DNA of 64,000 nt from Pyramidobacter piscolens. GTDB taxonomy: Bacteria > Synergistota > Synergistia > Synergistales > Dethiosulfovibrionaceae. Numbering within the stretch: the first letter of the stretch is position 1; every line of letters starts with the position of its first letter. Positions 27,260 through 35,462 of the stretch are shown here, piece after piece. A model generated the notes under the pieces. It saw nothing but the letters and a program-made list of their open reading frames with translations. It was not told the DNA's origin and searched no databases. The translations under genes and the position numbers were made by a program. Location: contig SFDM01000002.1 of assembly GCA_004558205.1 (NCBI GenBank), positions 62,001-126,000 on the forward strand. The letters run 5' to 3'.

Positions 27260-28057
27260 ATGCTGAAAAGAATACCTCTTTTGATCGCCGCCGCGGCCCT
27301 TTTGTCCGTTGCCTCACCTCAGACGCAGGCGCGGACTCTCAACGCTCAAGAGATCCAGAGAATGATGTACGAGCTCCGCGACTCCGAGGAATTCCCCTAC
27401 AAGGCGCGAGTCAAGGGAACTTACGTAAACATGCGCGACGCCCCCTCCACCAAAGGCAAGAAGGTCGGCCAGATCTCGAACGGCGAAGTGCTGGTCTTCG
27501 GCGCGGAACTGAACGACGGCGAAAATTACCCATGGTACCGCTGCGTCAACCTGAAAGGCGGCGGCGAGGGCTGGATGTTCGGTCAGTTCGTTGGCACCGA
27601 CTGGGACGAGGACTATCCCCGCAGGCTGAAACACAGGTTTTACGCGCTGATGGACCTGGAAATCCCTCTGGATGAACAGGGACGGCCTATCGGATGGGGT
27701 CAGCCGGTCAAAACGGAAAAAGAATACATCGGCGACTTTGACATGACCTACTGGACCTACAGCTACGACAACGCTGAATTCATGATCTGTCAGTCGGGCG
27801 CGAATTTCTCGATCCAACGCGCGTCCGTTTCAGTCCCGGGCAGGGGCTTCGGAGGCCTTTACTGCGGCGTGGACTGGTGCGATCAGTTCTATGCGGATAA
27901 GCACCTCGAGGGACTCCTGCCCGAAGAAGCCCAGCGCGGCGAAAAAGATGGCGTCTGGCACTACGACGCCGTGGAAAATGAACATTTCGAGCTCTTCGTC
28001 AGTTTCAACGACAGCGGGCTGGTAAAAAATATCGAGTACATCGCCTATATCGATTAG
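27260..28057 (+). CDS. Secreted protein with bacterial SH3 domain
   Basis: Protein of 265 residues with a cleavable signal peptide, MLKRIPLLIAAAALLSVASP then QTQA. A bacterial SH3 (SH3b) domain follows at about residues 45-115, with VKGTYVNMRDAPSTKGKKVG and GEGWMFGQFVG, a fold that often binds peptidoglycan stem peptides. The C-terminal half (about 120-265) has no family I recognise; it contains two Cys in the mature region (MICQSGAN, LYCGVDWC). The ATG at 27260 is preferred over an in-frame TTG at 27251 because the AGAAAGGATTG ribosome site spaces well. It is probably a periplasmic envelope protein; its function is unknown. Confidence 0.75.
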   Translation: MLKRIPLLIAAAALLSVASPQTQARTLNAQEIQRMMYELRDSEEFPYKARVKGTYVNMRDAPSTKGKKVGQISNGEVLVFGAELNDGENYPWYRCVNLKGGGEGWMFGQFVGTDWDEDYPRRLKHRFYALMDLEIPLDEQGRPIGWGQPVKTEKEYIGDFDMTYWTYSYDNAEFMICQSGANFSIQRASVSVPGRGFGGLYCGVDWCDQFYADKHLEGLLPEEAQRGEKDGVWHYDAVENEHFELFVSFNDSGLVKNIEYIAYID

Positions 28058-28079
28058 ATCGCCCCCTTCGGGGAACAGC

Positions 28080-28109
28080 AAAAAGCCGCGCCTCTCCGCG
28101 CGGCTTTTT
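28080..28109 (+). terminator. Rho-independent terminator
   Basis: A 12-bp perfect stem, AAAAAGCCGCGC with GCGCGGCTTTTT, has a 6-base loop. It ends the SH3-protein gene. Confidence 0.9.
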
Positions 28110-28468
28110 CTATTGCTTGCGTCGAAAACCATCCCGCGTCAATGCTGAAAAAAGCCTCGGCGCAGAACGCCCTTTTTGTTCGAGACAACTCCGTCTCCAT
28201 GCAGCGTCTCCCCTCCTAGAAACCTCCCCCCTTCGGCCTCCGTTTTTACGTCTCCTATCCGCGCCTCTTCGACACTCCGGCCATTTAATGGCGGCCGGGG
28301 AAAAAAGTCTTTTGATGACCATCCTGTTCGCGCGATCCCTTTCACAGAAAAATGAGGCTCAAGAAATAAATCAATACTGATCAATATACCATCCCCACCT
28401 ATTGGAAATTAAAAGCCAACTAAAACCCAAATAGAAAAAAACTTTTCGTCCTTTCCGCCGACTCAGAG
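28110..28468. other. Intergenic region without recognised features
   Basis: About 360 bases with no plausible gene; short open frames here lack ribosome sites and family similarity. It becomes AT-rich after 28370, leading to the promoter at 28469. Confidence 0.4.
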
Positions 28469-28477
28469 TGCTATAAT
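28469..28477 (+). promoter_or_regulatory. Extended -10 promoter of the LeuB-like operon
   Basis: TG-C-TATAAT (TATAAT at 28472-28477) is an extended -10 element. No good -35 is present at 17 bases. A second AT-rich element, TATACATATAAC, follows at 28485-28496. The implied leader of the dehydrogenase mRNA is about 155 bases. Confidence 0.45.
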
Positions 28478-28518
28478 TATTATGTATACATATAACGCAT
28501 AAGAGGCAGAGGATCAAA

Positions 28519-28560
28519 GCGCCGGCGGGAAGGCTCCGCATCTGCCCTCCCCGCCGGCGC
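28519..28560 (+). repeat. GC-rich leader hairpin
   Basis: GCGCCGGCGGG (28519-28529) pairs with CCCGCCGGCGC (28550-28560) in the leader of the LeuB-like gene. No T run follows, so it is a stable leader structure rather than a terminator. It may shape translation or stability. Confidence 0.45.
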
Positions 28561-28568
28561 CGCTTGGC

Positions 28569-28643
28569 ATGGGTTTCCAAGAATCTCCCATCTTTCGTTT
28601 GTGTAAATCGGTCAGAGTAAAAATTGAGGAGGCTTTTGCGTGA
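28569..28643 (+). CDS. Possible 24-residue leader peptide overlapping the LeuB-like start
   Basis: An ATG at 28569 opens MGFQESPIFRLCKSVRVKIE and ends with TGA at 28641-28643, overlapping the GTG start of the next gene as GTGA. The overlap would allow translational coupling. It has no strong ribosome site, no Leu run and no known family, so it may be chance. Confidence 0.2.
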   Translation: MGFQESPIFRLCKSVRVKIEEAFA

Positions 28644-29719
28644 GAAAAGAGATTGCCGTCATCAAGGGAGATTACATCGGCCCTGAAATTGTGACGGAGG
28701 CCATGAAGGTTATGGAACGAACGGCGGAAGTGTTTGGACACCGCTTCCACTTTGAGGAAGTCCTCATGGGGGGAAGCGCCATCGATGCCTGCGGCAGCTG
28801 CCTGCCCGAGGCGACGCTTGAAAAATGCCTCGCGTCGGACAGCGTGCTGCTCGGCGCCGTGGGCGGCCCTAAATGGGATAAGGTGGACAAGAACAACCGC
28901 CCTGAAAAGGGGCTGCTGAAACTTCGCAGCGGAATGAAACTCTACGCCAATCTGCGCCCCGCCAAGATATTCCCCCAGCTCGCCTCGGCGTCGCCCCTGC
29001 GCCCTGAAAGCGTACAAGCCGGCATCGACCTGATGATCGTGCGCGAGCTGACGGGCGGCATCTACTTCGGAAGCCACAGCACCGCCCTCGAAAAGGGACA
29101 GAAAGTGGCTACCGACGTGATGAGCTACAGCGAAGTGGAAATAGAACGCATTATGCGCGTCGGCTTTGAGACGGCTCGCAAGCGTTCATGCAATCTGGTG
29201 TCGGTGGATAAATCCAACGTGCTGGACTGTTCGCGCCTCTGGGCGGAAGTGGCCCATCGCGTGGCCGCCGACTACCCCGACGTGACCCTCCGCGACATGC
29301 TGGTGGATAACGCAGCTATGCAGCTTGTGCGCGACCCCTCGCAGTTTGACGTGATCGTCACCGAAAACATGTTCGGCGACATCCTCTCCGACGAAGCCAG
29401 CATGATCACCGGCTCCATCGGCCTGATCCCCTCGGCGAGCCTGGGCGAATCGGCCTGCGGCATGTACGAGCCAATCCACGGATCGGCCCCGGACATCGCC
29501 GGGAAGAACGTGGCCAACCCCATCGGCACAATACTGTCCGCAGCGATGATGATGAAATATTCCTTCGACATGCCCGAAGAAAGCGCCGTCGTGGAAGCCG
29601 CCGTGAACAAAACTCTCGACGACGGGTACCGCACCTGTGACATCATGAGCGCCGGATGCCGTCAAGTGAGCTGCACCGAAATGGGCAGCCTGATCGTTTC
29701 AAATATTGCAAAAAGATAG
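28640..29719 (+). CDS. leuB: 3-isopropylmalate dehydrogenase family enzyme
   Basis: NAD-dependent beta-decarboxylating dehydrogenase of 359 residues. The specificity loop LLKLRSGMKLYANLRP is LeuB-like rather than isocitrate- or D-malate-type. Catalytic residues are in RELTGGIYFG (Tyr), VDKSNVLD (Lys) and ENMFGDILSDEAS (metal Asp pair); GSAPDIAGKNVANPIGTI is the nucleotide site. GTG at 28640 follows GAGGAGG. The next gene, 15 bases on, is a permease, and no leuA is near. It may therefore act in catabolism of a 2-hydroxyacid related to isopropylmalate rather than only in leucine synthesis. The LeuC/LeuD genes lie 8 kb downstream. Confidence 0.85.
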   Translation: MRKEIAVIKGDYIGPEIVTEAMKVMERTAEVFGHRFHFEEVLMGGSAIDACGSCLPEATLEKCLASDSVLLGAVGGPKWDKVDKNNRPEKGLLKLRSGMKLYANLRPAKIFPQLASASPLRPESVQAGIDLMIVRELTGGIYFGSHSTALEKGQKVATDVMSYSEVEIERIMRVGFETARKRSCNLVSVDKSNVLDCSRLWAEVAHRVAADYPDVTLRDMLVDNAAMQLVRDPSQFDVIVTENMFGDILSDEASMITGSIGLIPSASLGESACGMYEPIHGSAPDIAGKNVANPIGTILSAAMMMKYSFDMPEESAVVEAAVNKTLDDGYRTCDIMSAGCRQVSCTEMGSLIVSNIAKR

Positions 29720-29734
29720 AGGAGCTTCTTTATT

Positions 29735-30967
29735 ATGATTTCAATCCCCGTCATTTCATTGCTTGTCCTTGTGGGCGTTATCGCCTTAAGCGTGGTCACG
29801 AAGAAAAACTGCGGCATTATCGCCCTTGTGGCCGCCTACATCCTCGGAACCTTCGTCGTCGGAATGAAGGCTTCCGCCATCTACGCCGCCGGCTGGCCCA
29901 TGGGCGTGTTCTTCATAGCGCTGTCCACCACGTTCCTGTTCAGCATCGCCACCGTCAACGGCACGGTGGAAATCATGGCGAAAAATATCGCCTACTTTGC
30001 CGGCGGGAGCGCCAAACTGCTGCCCATCATCTTCTTCATCGGCGGAGCGATTATCTCGGGCATCGGCGCAGGCGGCTTGGTGGTGGCTATCATCATGCCC
30101 ATCGCCCTTTTCGTCGCTGTGGAAAACAAGATCCCCGTCATCATGATGTCGCTGGTCACCATGGGAGGCATCATGGTCGGAGGCCTCTCGCCCCTGGCGA
30201 TCAACGGCATCGTGGCCAACCGCCTGGCCGTCGAACAGGGCATCACCAACTACACAGCGCTCTGGATGCCCTACGGCGTCAGCATGACCCTCTTCTCCGT
30301 CCTCGCTTACGTCCTGTTCGGCGGCTTCGCCCTGCCGCGCAACGAGAGCGCCTCGCAGGCCGCCTTCACTTCCTTTGACCGCAACCAGAGCCTTACGCTG
30401 CTGGCGATCGGCGTCCTGCTGGTGGGCGTGGTCGGCTTCAAACAGGATCTGGGCCTTCTGGCTTTCGCCTGCGGCGGCATCCTGCTCCTTCTCAACGCGG
30501 CGGACCAGAAAAAAGCCATCTCCGCTATGCCCTGGGGCACCATCCTGCTGATCTGCGGCATGGCCGTGCTGCTCAAAGTGGTAGTCACCGCCGGCGGCAT
30601 CAAGCTGCTTTCCGAACAGCTGAAAACCGTCATGAACGCGCGCTCGGCCCAGCCCATTTTCGTGGCCCTGGGCGGATTGATGGGCGCCGTCTCGAGCGGC
30701 ACCGGCGTGGTCATGCCCACGCTGATCCCTCTGGCCGCGGACATGTCGAAGCAGATGCCCGAAATCGGATCGCCCCTCGCGCTGATCATCGCCGTCGTCG
30801 TGGGGACCAACGGCGTCGTCATCAGCCCCCTCTCCACCGTCGGCGGCCTCTGCGTCGCTTCCGCTCCCGAAGGTGTGGACCGTGACAAACTCTACAACGA
30901 GCTGCTTCTCGCCGCCGTCATCTTCTGCGCCGGCAGCGCTGTCGCGGCCTATTTCGGACTCTACTAA
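29735..30967 (+). CDS. Dicarboxylate/malonate-type permease (MatC-like, IT superfamily)
   Basis: Membrane protein of 410 residues with about 10-12 hydrophobic segments, related to MatC/DcuC-like carriers of the ion transporter superfamily. Characteristic stretches are IVALIAYILGTF-like helix 2 with KKNCGIIALVAAYILGTFVV, the repeat hairpin GGLSPLAINGIVANRLA, and the matching second-repeat motif VGTNGVVISPLSTVGGLCVA. It is translationally close to the LeuB-like dehydrogenase (15-base gap) and ends at a terminator, so the pair is an operon for uptake and oxidative decarboxylation of one organic acid. The substrate is inferred only as a di- or hydroxycarboxylate. Confidence 0.75.
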   Translation: MISIPVISLLVLVGVIALSVVTKKNCGIIALVAAYILGTFVVGMKASAIYAAGWPMGVFFIALSTTFLFSIATVNGTVEIMAKNIAYFAGGSAKLLPIIFFIGGAIISGIGAGGLVVAIIMPIALFVAVENKIPVIMMSLVTMGGIMVGGLSPLAINGIVANRLAVEQGITNYTALWMPYGVSMTLFSVLAYVLFGGFALPRNESASQAAFTSFDRNQSLTLLAIGVLLVGVVGFKQDLGLLAFACGGILLLLNAADQKKAISAMPWGTILLICGMAVLLKVVVTAGGIKLLSEQLKTVMNARSAQPIFVALGGLMGAVSSGTGVVMPTLIPLAADMSKQMPEIGSPLALIIAVVVGTNGVVISPLSTVGGLCVASAPEGVDRDKLYNELLLAAVIFCAGSAVAAYFGLY

Positions 30968-30992
30968 GGCCTGTTTTCTAAAAAATGAGGAG

Positions 30993-31036
30993 AAAAGTCC
31001 GCACGCCCCGTACCGCAAGGGGCCGCGGACTTTTTT
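30993..31036 (+). terminator. Rho-independent terminator
   Basis: AAAAGTCCGC pairs with GCGGACTTTT with an inner CCCC/GGGG stem, followed by a T run. It ends the leuB-permease operon. Confidence 0.85.
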
Positions 31037-31368
31037 ATTTTCAGCGTAACCCGTGAGCCACACCCTTCACTTCATACTACTCCACAGAACAGCCCCGTTA
31101 ATACTCTTTCGCAGTTAAACGGCTTAATTGGAGACCGAGGCCACCCCGGGGGACATACAGCCGCTCAAACATACTCAGCCTTCAGCCTGCGCAACTCGCT
31201 TGGTGGGTGCCCCCGGGCCGCCCTCTCCGTGCCAATTATGCGTTTCTATTGATAACTAGTATCAATTTGCCGGAGGGCGCTTTCAAAAAAACTGATTGCT
31301 GAATCCCTCGCAGCGGATTAGAATAAATTTCATCGATATAAAATCCAGCTACAAGAAAGGGCATTCTT
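31037..31368. other. Intergenic region with LysR-type operator candidate
   Basis: There is no gene in about 330 bases. ATTGATA-ACTAG-TATCAAT at 31248-31266 is a 7-bp inverted repeat containing T-N11-A, the LysR-type box pattern, about 105 bases before the LysR gene that follows. CCCCGGG-containing repeats at 31146-31215 may form a GC hairpin. Confidence 0.4.
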
Positions 31369-32238
31369 ATGGAACTCTTTCACCTGCGTTATTTTCTGTC
31401 GGTGGCCAAACACGAGAACTTTTCCCGGGCCGCCGAGGAACTTTTCATCTCCCAGCCTTCGGTGAGCAAGGCCATTCTGTCTCTGGAAAAGGAACTCGGC
31501 GTTTCCCTGTTCACCCGGAAGGGCAAACGCATCCAGCTGAACGGGACTGGGCAGGCCCTGCAGAAGAGGCTGCTCCCAGTCATGGGAGTGTTGGACAACC
31601 TCCCGCACGAGCTCCAGGTCGTCTCAGGCTGTTCCAGGTCCACCATCCTGCTCAACGTGCTCGCCGCGTCCTCACTGCTGCCCGACATGCTGGTCAAGTT
31701 CCGGGCGATCCATCCCTATATCGACTTCCAAATCACCCAGAAAGACCGCTCGGCCAAGTGCGACCTGAGCATCTGCTCCACGCTGCCGGAAGCCATTCCC
31801 AGCAACGGGACCCTTGTTTTGAGCGAAGAGATCCTTCTGGCGGTCCCCGTCTCCTCCACGCTGGCCCTGCGCGATTCCGTGACGCTGAACGAGTTGAAGG
31901 GCGAGAACTTCATCATGCTCAGCAAGAACCGCTCCATGCGGGAGATCACCGACCATTTCTTCCTGTCCTGCGGCTTTTCCCCGCAGTTCAGCTTCGAGAG
32001 CGACATCCCCAGCACCATCCGAGACCTGGTAGCCGCCGGCCTTGGCGTCTCCCTGTGGCCCGAGGTCACCTGGGGAAAGATCCCGACCGAAAAGGCGAAA
32101 CTCCTTCACATCTCCAATCCCCACTGCCGCAGAAACATCTATGTGATCAGTGAAGATCAGGCAGAGCTCTCGGAACAATCCCTGTTGTTCATGGCCTTTA
32201 TCAAAGACTACTTCAAGACGCTCCTGCATAATTCCTAA
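31369..32238 (+). CDS. LysR-family transcriptional regulator
   Basis: LysR-type regulator of 289 residues. The helix-turn-helix is MELFHLRYFLSVAKHENFSR, then SQPSVSKAILSLEKELGVSL. The effector domain contains the hinge and ligand-pocket region around LPDMLVKFRAIHPYIDFQIT. ATG at 31369 follows AGAAAGGGCA. It lies between two organic-acid transport operons, so its target may be either the leuB-permease pair upstream or the 2-hydroxycarboxylate cluster downstream. A LysR-box-like repeat sits in its own upstream region, consistent with autoregulation. A terminator follows. Confidence 0.9.
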   Translation: MELFHLRYFLSVAKHENFSRAAEELFISQPSVSKAILSLEKELGVSLFTRKGKRIQLNGTGQALQKRLLPVMGVLDNLPHELQVVSGCSRSTILLNVLAASSLLPDMLVKFRAIHPYIDFQITQKDRSAKCDLSICSTLPEAIPSNGTLVLSEEILLAVPVSSTLALRDSVTLNELKGENFIMLSKNRSMREITDHFFLSCGFSPQFSFESDIPSTIRDLVAAGLGVSLWPEVTWGKIPTEKAKLLHISNPHCRRNIYVISEDQAELSEQSLLFMAFIKDYFKTLLHNS

Positions 32239-32260
32239 AAGACAAAACACACCAATCCCC

Positions 32261-32296
32261 AAACGGCGGCCCGCCATCGCGGACCGCCGTTTTTTT
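32261..32296 (+). terminator. Rho-independent terminator
   Basis: AACGGCGG-CCGC pairs with GCGG-CCGCCGTT around CATC, followed by seven T. It ends the LysR gene. Confidence 0.9.
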
Positions 32297-32622
32297 ATCG
32301 GCAAAGTATATCCCTGTGCCTTTGGCTGAACGTCAACGCGCCTTGGCCAGGCCAACGGACGGAACTTGGGCTCCTCTGGTCCATTATTAAAATAAATATT
32401 AAAAATTTACTTGAAAACTGATTGTTTCCTCACCGAGATTCATGTTTTTTTCGCATTTCATTCCTAAGCAGAGAATTCGGAACCTTAAGGAAAAAAAGCA
32501 CATGAAGGGCGGGGCGAAAATATCCTCCTCCGGCAAGATGGAGGGCGGATCATCCAATCCTATAAAACAAGTTAAGCACTCCCCAATTTCTGGAAAGAAC
32601 AGAATAAAACATAAAAGGATAC
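32297..32622. other. Intergenic region without recognised genes
   Basis: About 325 bases, AT-rich. Short open frames on both strands have no ribosome sites or family similarity. It leads into the promoter at 32623. Confidence 0.4.
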
Positions 32623-32651
32623 TTGACAAAGATATAAAAGGACATTATCAT
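32623..32651 (+). promoter_or_regulatory. Strong promoter of the 2-hydroxycarboxylate cluster
   Basis: TTGACA (32623-32628) and TATCAT (32646-32651) have an ideal 17-base spacer. The predicted start falls at about 32658, inside the first of two palindromic operators. Confidence 0.75.
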
Positions 32652-32654
32652 TTC

Positions 32655-32681
32655 AGTTAAACGTTTAACTAAAACGTTTTA
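32655..32681 (+). promoter_or_regulatory. Two adjacent LacI-type operators
   Basis: AGTTAAACGTTTAACT (32655-32670) is a perfect 16-bp palindrome with the central CG typical of LacI/GalR operators. TAAAACGTTTTA (32670-32681) is a second perfect palindrome with its CG 13 bases further on. They cover the transcription start. The LacI-family gene at 35882-36889, at the end of the same cluster, is the obvious candidate repressor. Confidence 0.7.
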
Positions 32682-32701
32682 ATTTGAGGAGGTAGATTTT
32701 C

Positions 32702-34015
32702 ATGTCTGAGAAGAAAGAGATCAAACTGCTTGGTATGGATTGGCCTTATTTCGCCGCATTATTCGTAGTAGTCGCTCTGGCAGCTTATTACAACTTCCTG
32801 CCTAAGAGCCTGGCTGGGCAGCTTCCCTTTCTGCTCGTCCTTGGAGAGGCTCTGCGCTTTTTCGGCGACCGCATCCCCATCGTCAAAGACTACCTCGGCG
32901 GCGGTTCCGTCGTCGTCCTCTTCGGCTGCTCGGCTATGGTTATGTACGGCATCATTCCCGCTTCCGTCGCTACAGCTACAAAGAATTTCATGAACAACGA
33001 GTTCATCAACTTCGCGCTGGCAGCTCTCTGCTGCGGCAGTATCTTCGGCATGGACCGAAAACTTCTCGTCAAATCTTCGCTTCGCTACATTCCCTGTATT
33101 CTCGGCGGCGCGGCGGTAGCCCTTCTCTTTGCCGGTATCGCAGGCAAATTCCTTGGCTTTGGATTCGCAGAAGCCATCATGTATATTGGCCTTCCGATTA
33201 TGGGCGGCGGAACTTCAGCAGGCGCTCTGCCCATGTCGAAAATGTTCGCAGAAGTTCTCGGTAAAGACTCTGGCGAGATGCTCGCCATCATGACGCCGGC
33301 CGTCGCTCTGGGCAACGCCTGCGCCATCGTCTTTGCCGGCCTTCTTGACAAACTCGGTAAAGCCGTTCCCTCCTTGACCGGCGAGGGCAGCATTCTTCGC
33401 GGTAATGGCGCTGAGACCACCTTTTTGTCAGAACAAAAAGCAGCCAGCGAACCCCTGACCGACCTGAAAGTCTTTGCGGCAGGCATTGCTGTCGCCGGCA
33501 TATACCTGGGGCTCGGACAACTGATTCAGCGTTTCGTCCCAAGCATCCACGCCTACGCCTGGATGATCATCCTGATGGTCATTTCAAAGATTATGGGCCT
33601 TCTGCCTGCTGGAGTTGAGAAGAGCTGCGCCCTCTGGTATCAACTTTTCATGAAAAACTTCGCAAACGTTTTGCTCGCGGGTCTCGGCGTCGGCTTGATC
33701 AGCTTAAAACCCATCATTGCCGCTTTCACCCCCGCTTATCTGCTTCTCTGCGTGATCGTCGTCATCGGTGCCATTCTCGGTTCTGCGTTGGTCGGCTATA
33801 TCGTCGGTTTCTACCCCATCGAGTCGGCCATCACCGGCGGACTCTGCATGGCTAACATGGGCGGTTCCGGCGACATTGCCACACTGCTTGCCTGTAAGCG
33901 AATGATTCTTATGCCCTTCGCGGCCGTGTCATCGCGCCTCGGCGGCGCGCTGATCCTTATCCTTGGAAGCTTCCTGCTTCCTCTGATTGCAGCCGTTTCA
34001 ACAGCTGTAAAGTAA
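32702..34015 (+). CDS. 2-hydroxycarboxylate transporter (2HCT, CitS/MaeN type)
   Basis: Na+- or H+-coupled symporter of 437 residues in the 2HCT family, which carries citrate, malate or lactate. The pore-loop motif GLPIMGGGTSAGALPMSKMF (GGxG type) and its counterpart GLCMANMGGSGDIATLLACK in the C-terminal half are both visible. About 11 hydrophobic segments are present, the normal size. The ATG at 32702 follows GAGGAGG. It is the first gene after the LacI-type operators and is followed by the OadA-like enzyme, as in citrate and malate fermentation clusters. The exact hydroxyacid cannot be read from sequence. Confidence 0.88.
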   Translation: MSEKKEIKLLGMDWPYFAALFVVVALAAYYNFLPKSLAGQLPFLLVLGEALRFFGDRIPIVKDYLGGGSVVVLFGCSAMVMYGIIPASVATATKNFMNNEFINFALAALCCGSIFGMDRKLLVKSSLRYIPCILGGAAVALLFAGIAGKFLGFGFAEAIMYIGLPIMGGGTSAGALPMSKMFAEVLGKDSGEMLAIMTPAVALGNACAIVFAGLLDKLGKAVPSLTGEGSILRGNGAETTFLSEQKAASEPLTDLKVFAAGIAVAGIYLGLGQLIQRFVPSIHAYAWMIILMVISKIMGLLPAGVEKSCALWYQLFMKNFANVLLAGLGVGLISLKPIIAAFTPAYLLLCVIVVIGAILGSALVGYIVGFYPIESAITGGLCMANMGGSGDIATLLACKRMILMPFAAVSSRLGGALILILGSFLLPLIAAVSTAVK

Positions 34016-34083
34016 TTTTCCGAAGTTTTTCTTTTTCATAGAAAGGACTGATTCAAATAAGCTGGTTTAAACGCTCTTCCTCC

Positions 34084-35448
34084 TTGGATTCGGCCACCGA
34101 AGGCTGGGCCACGTCCCCATTGAAGCTGACCAGCGTAGAGCTTCGCGACGGTCAGCAATCGCTGCTTGCAACACGCATGAAAACTGAGGATATGCTTCCC
34201 GTTATCGAAAAGATGGACCGCGTTGGCTACGACTGTATGGAAGTCTGGGGCGGCGCCACCTTTGATTCCTGTATCCGATTTCTGCACGAAGATCCATGGC
34301 AGAGGGTTCGGGACTTCAAGAAAGCGGCTCCACGAACGCCTCTGCGGATGCTCCTCCGTGGTCAAAATCTTCTAGGATATCGACAATACGCCGACGACGT
34401 GGTGGAAAAGTTTGTGTTCGCCTCCGCCGCCGCGGGTATCGACATTTTTCTGATCTTCGACGGCCTGAACGACAGCCGCAACACCCGGGCGGCCATGAAC
34501 GCCGTGCTTAAAGCAGGCAAACGCCCCGAAGCCAATATTCTCTACACGCTGAGCCCCGTCCACAGCATCGAAAAGTACGTTGAACTCGCTCGGGAATACG
34601 AGGCCATGGGAATGCAGGCAATCCATCTTGAGGACATGGCCGGCATGGTGGATCCCCTCTCGGTATACAAGTGCATCAGGGCAATCAAGGAAGCCGTCAA
34701 AGTGCCCGTCCACTTTCAAGCCCACAGCACAGGAGGCATGGCCGACGTGGCTTACTGGGAAGCGGCGCGCGCCGGAGTGGACGTGCTCGACGTGGACGTT
34801 TCGGCCCTCGCCCTCGGCACCAGCCATCCGCCGATCGAGCCGTTGATCGTGGAGCTGCGGAACACGCCCCGCGACACAGGCATCGACCTTGGACTTGTGG
34901 CGGAGATCAACCGCTATTTCATGGACATGCGGGTCAAGTACAAAGAGTACGAAAGCAGGTTTACGGGCGTGGACATCAGCGTGCTGCGCCATCAGGTGCC
35001 TGGTGGTATGCTGTCCAACCTCGAAAGCCAGCTGAAGCAGATGAATGTGCTGGACAGGCTTGACGAGGTCCTCGCGGAAGTAGCTATAGTCCGGAAGGAC
35101 TTCGGCTATCCGCCCCTCGGGACGCCCTTCTCGCAGATCGTGGGGGCCCAGGCGACGATCAACGTCATGACTGGCCAGCGCTATAAGATGTTCCCCAAGG
35201 AATCAAAGCTCTATATCAGCGGACACTACGGCAAAGCGCCCAGCGAGGTTTCCCCCGAACTCGTAAAAAGAGTTCTCGGCGACGCAAAACCGATCACCTG
35301 CCGTCCCGCCGACCTCATCGAGCCAGAATACGACAGGATGAAAGCCGCGGTCGCCGGCCTGGCGCGCAGCGACGAAGACGTGCTGACCTACGCTCTCTTT
35401 CCCGCGGTGGCGCGCGATTACCTCAAGGCAAAATATCATATTCAGTAA
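34084..35448 (+). CDS. Oxaloacetate decarboxylase alpha-like (carboxyltransferase domain) protein with altered metal site
   Basis: TIM-barrel protein of about 454 residues, matching the carboxyltransferase part of OadA/pyruvate carboxylase (VELRDGQQSLLATRM, GGATFDSCIRFLHEDPWQR, MLLRGQNLLGYRQYADDVVE) plus its helical tail. It has no biotinyl domain. Two metal-site positions differ from the family as I know it: the Lys of IKDMAG, normally carbamylated, is Glu 183 in HLEDMAG, and the first His of the HxH pair is Gln 212 in HFQAH. Catalysis may differ from biotin carboxyl transfer. The start is uncertain: TTG at 34084 lacks a ribosome site, whereas GAAAGG sits before in-frame ATT/ATA codons at 34051-34059. 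It lies between the 2HCT transporter and a CMD protein. Confidence 0.75.
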   Translation: MDSATEGWATSPLKLTSVELRDGQQSLLATRMKTEDMLPVIEKMDRVGYDCMEVWGGATFDSCIRFLHEDPWQRVRDFKKAAPRTPLRMLLRGQNLLGYRQYADDVVEKFVFASAAAGIDIFLIFDGLNDSRNTRAAMNAVLKAGKRPEANILYTLSPVHSIEKYVELAREYEAMGMQAIHLEDMAGMVDPLSVYKCIRAIKEAVKVPVHFQAHSTGGMADVAYWEAARAGVDVLDVDVSALALGTSHPPIEPLIVELRNTPRDTGIDLGLVAEINRYFMDMRVKYKEYESRFTGVDISVLRHQVPGGMLSNLESQLKQMNVLDRLDEVLAEVAIVRKDFGYPPLGTPFSQIVGAQATINVMTGQRYKMFPKESKLYISGHYGKAPSEVSPELVKRVLGDAKPITCRPADLIEPEYDRMKAAVAGLARSDEDVLTYALFPAVARDYLKAKYHIQ

Positions 35449-35462
35449 GAGGAGCTATTCCT

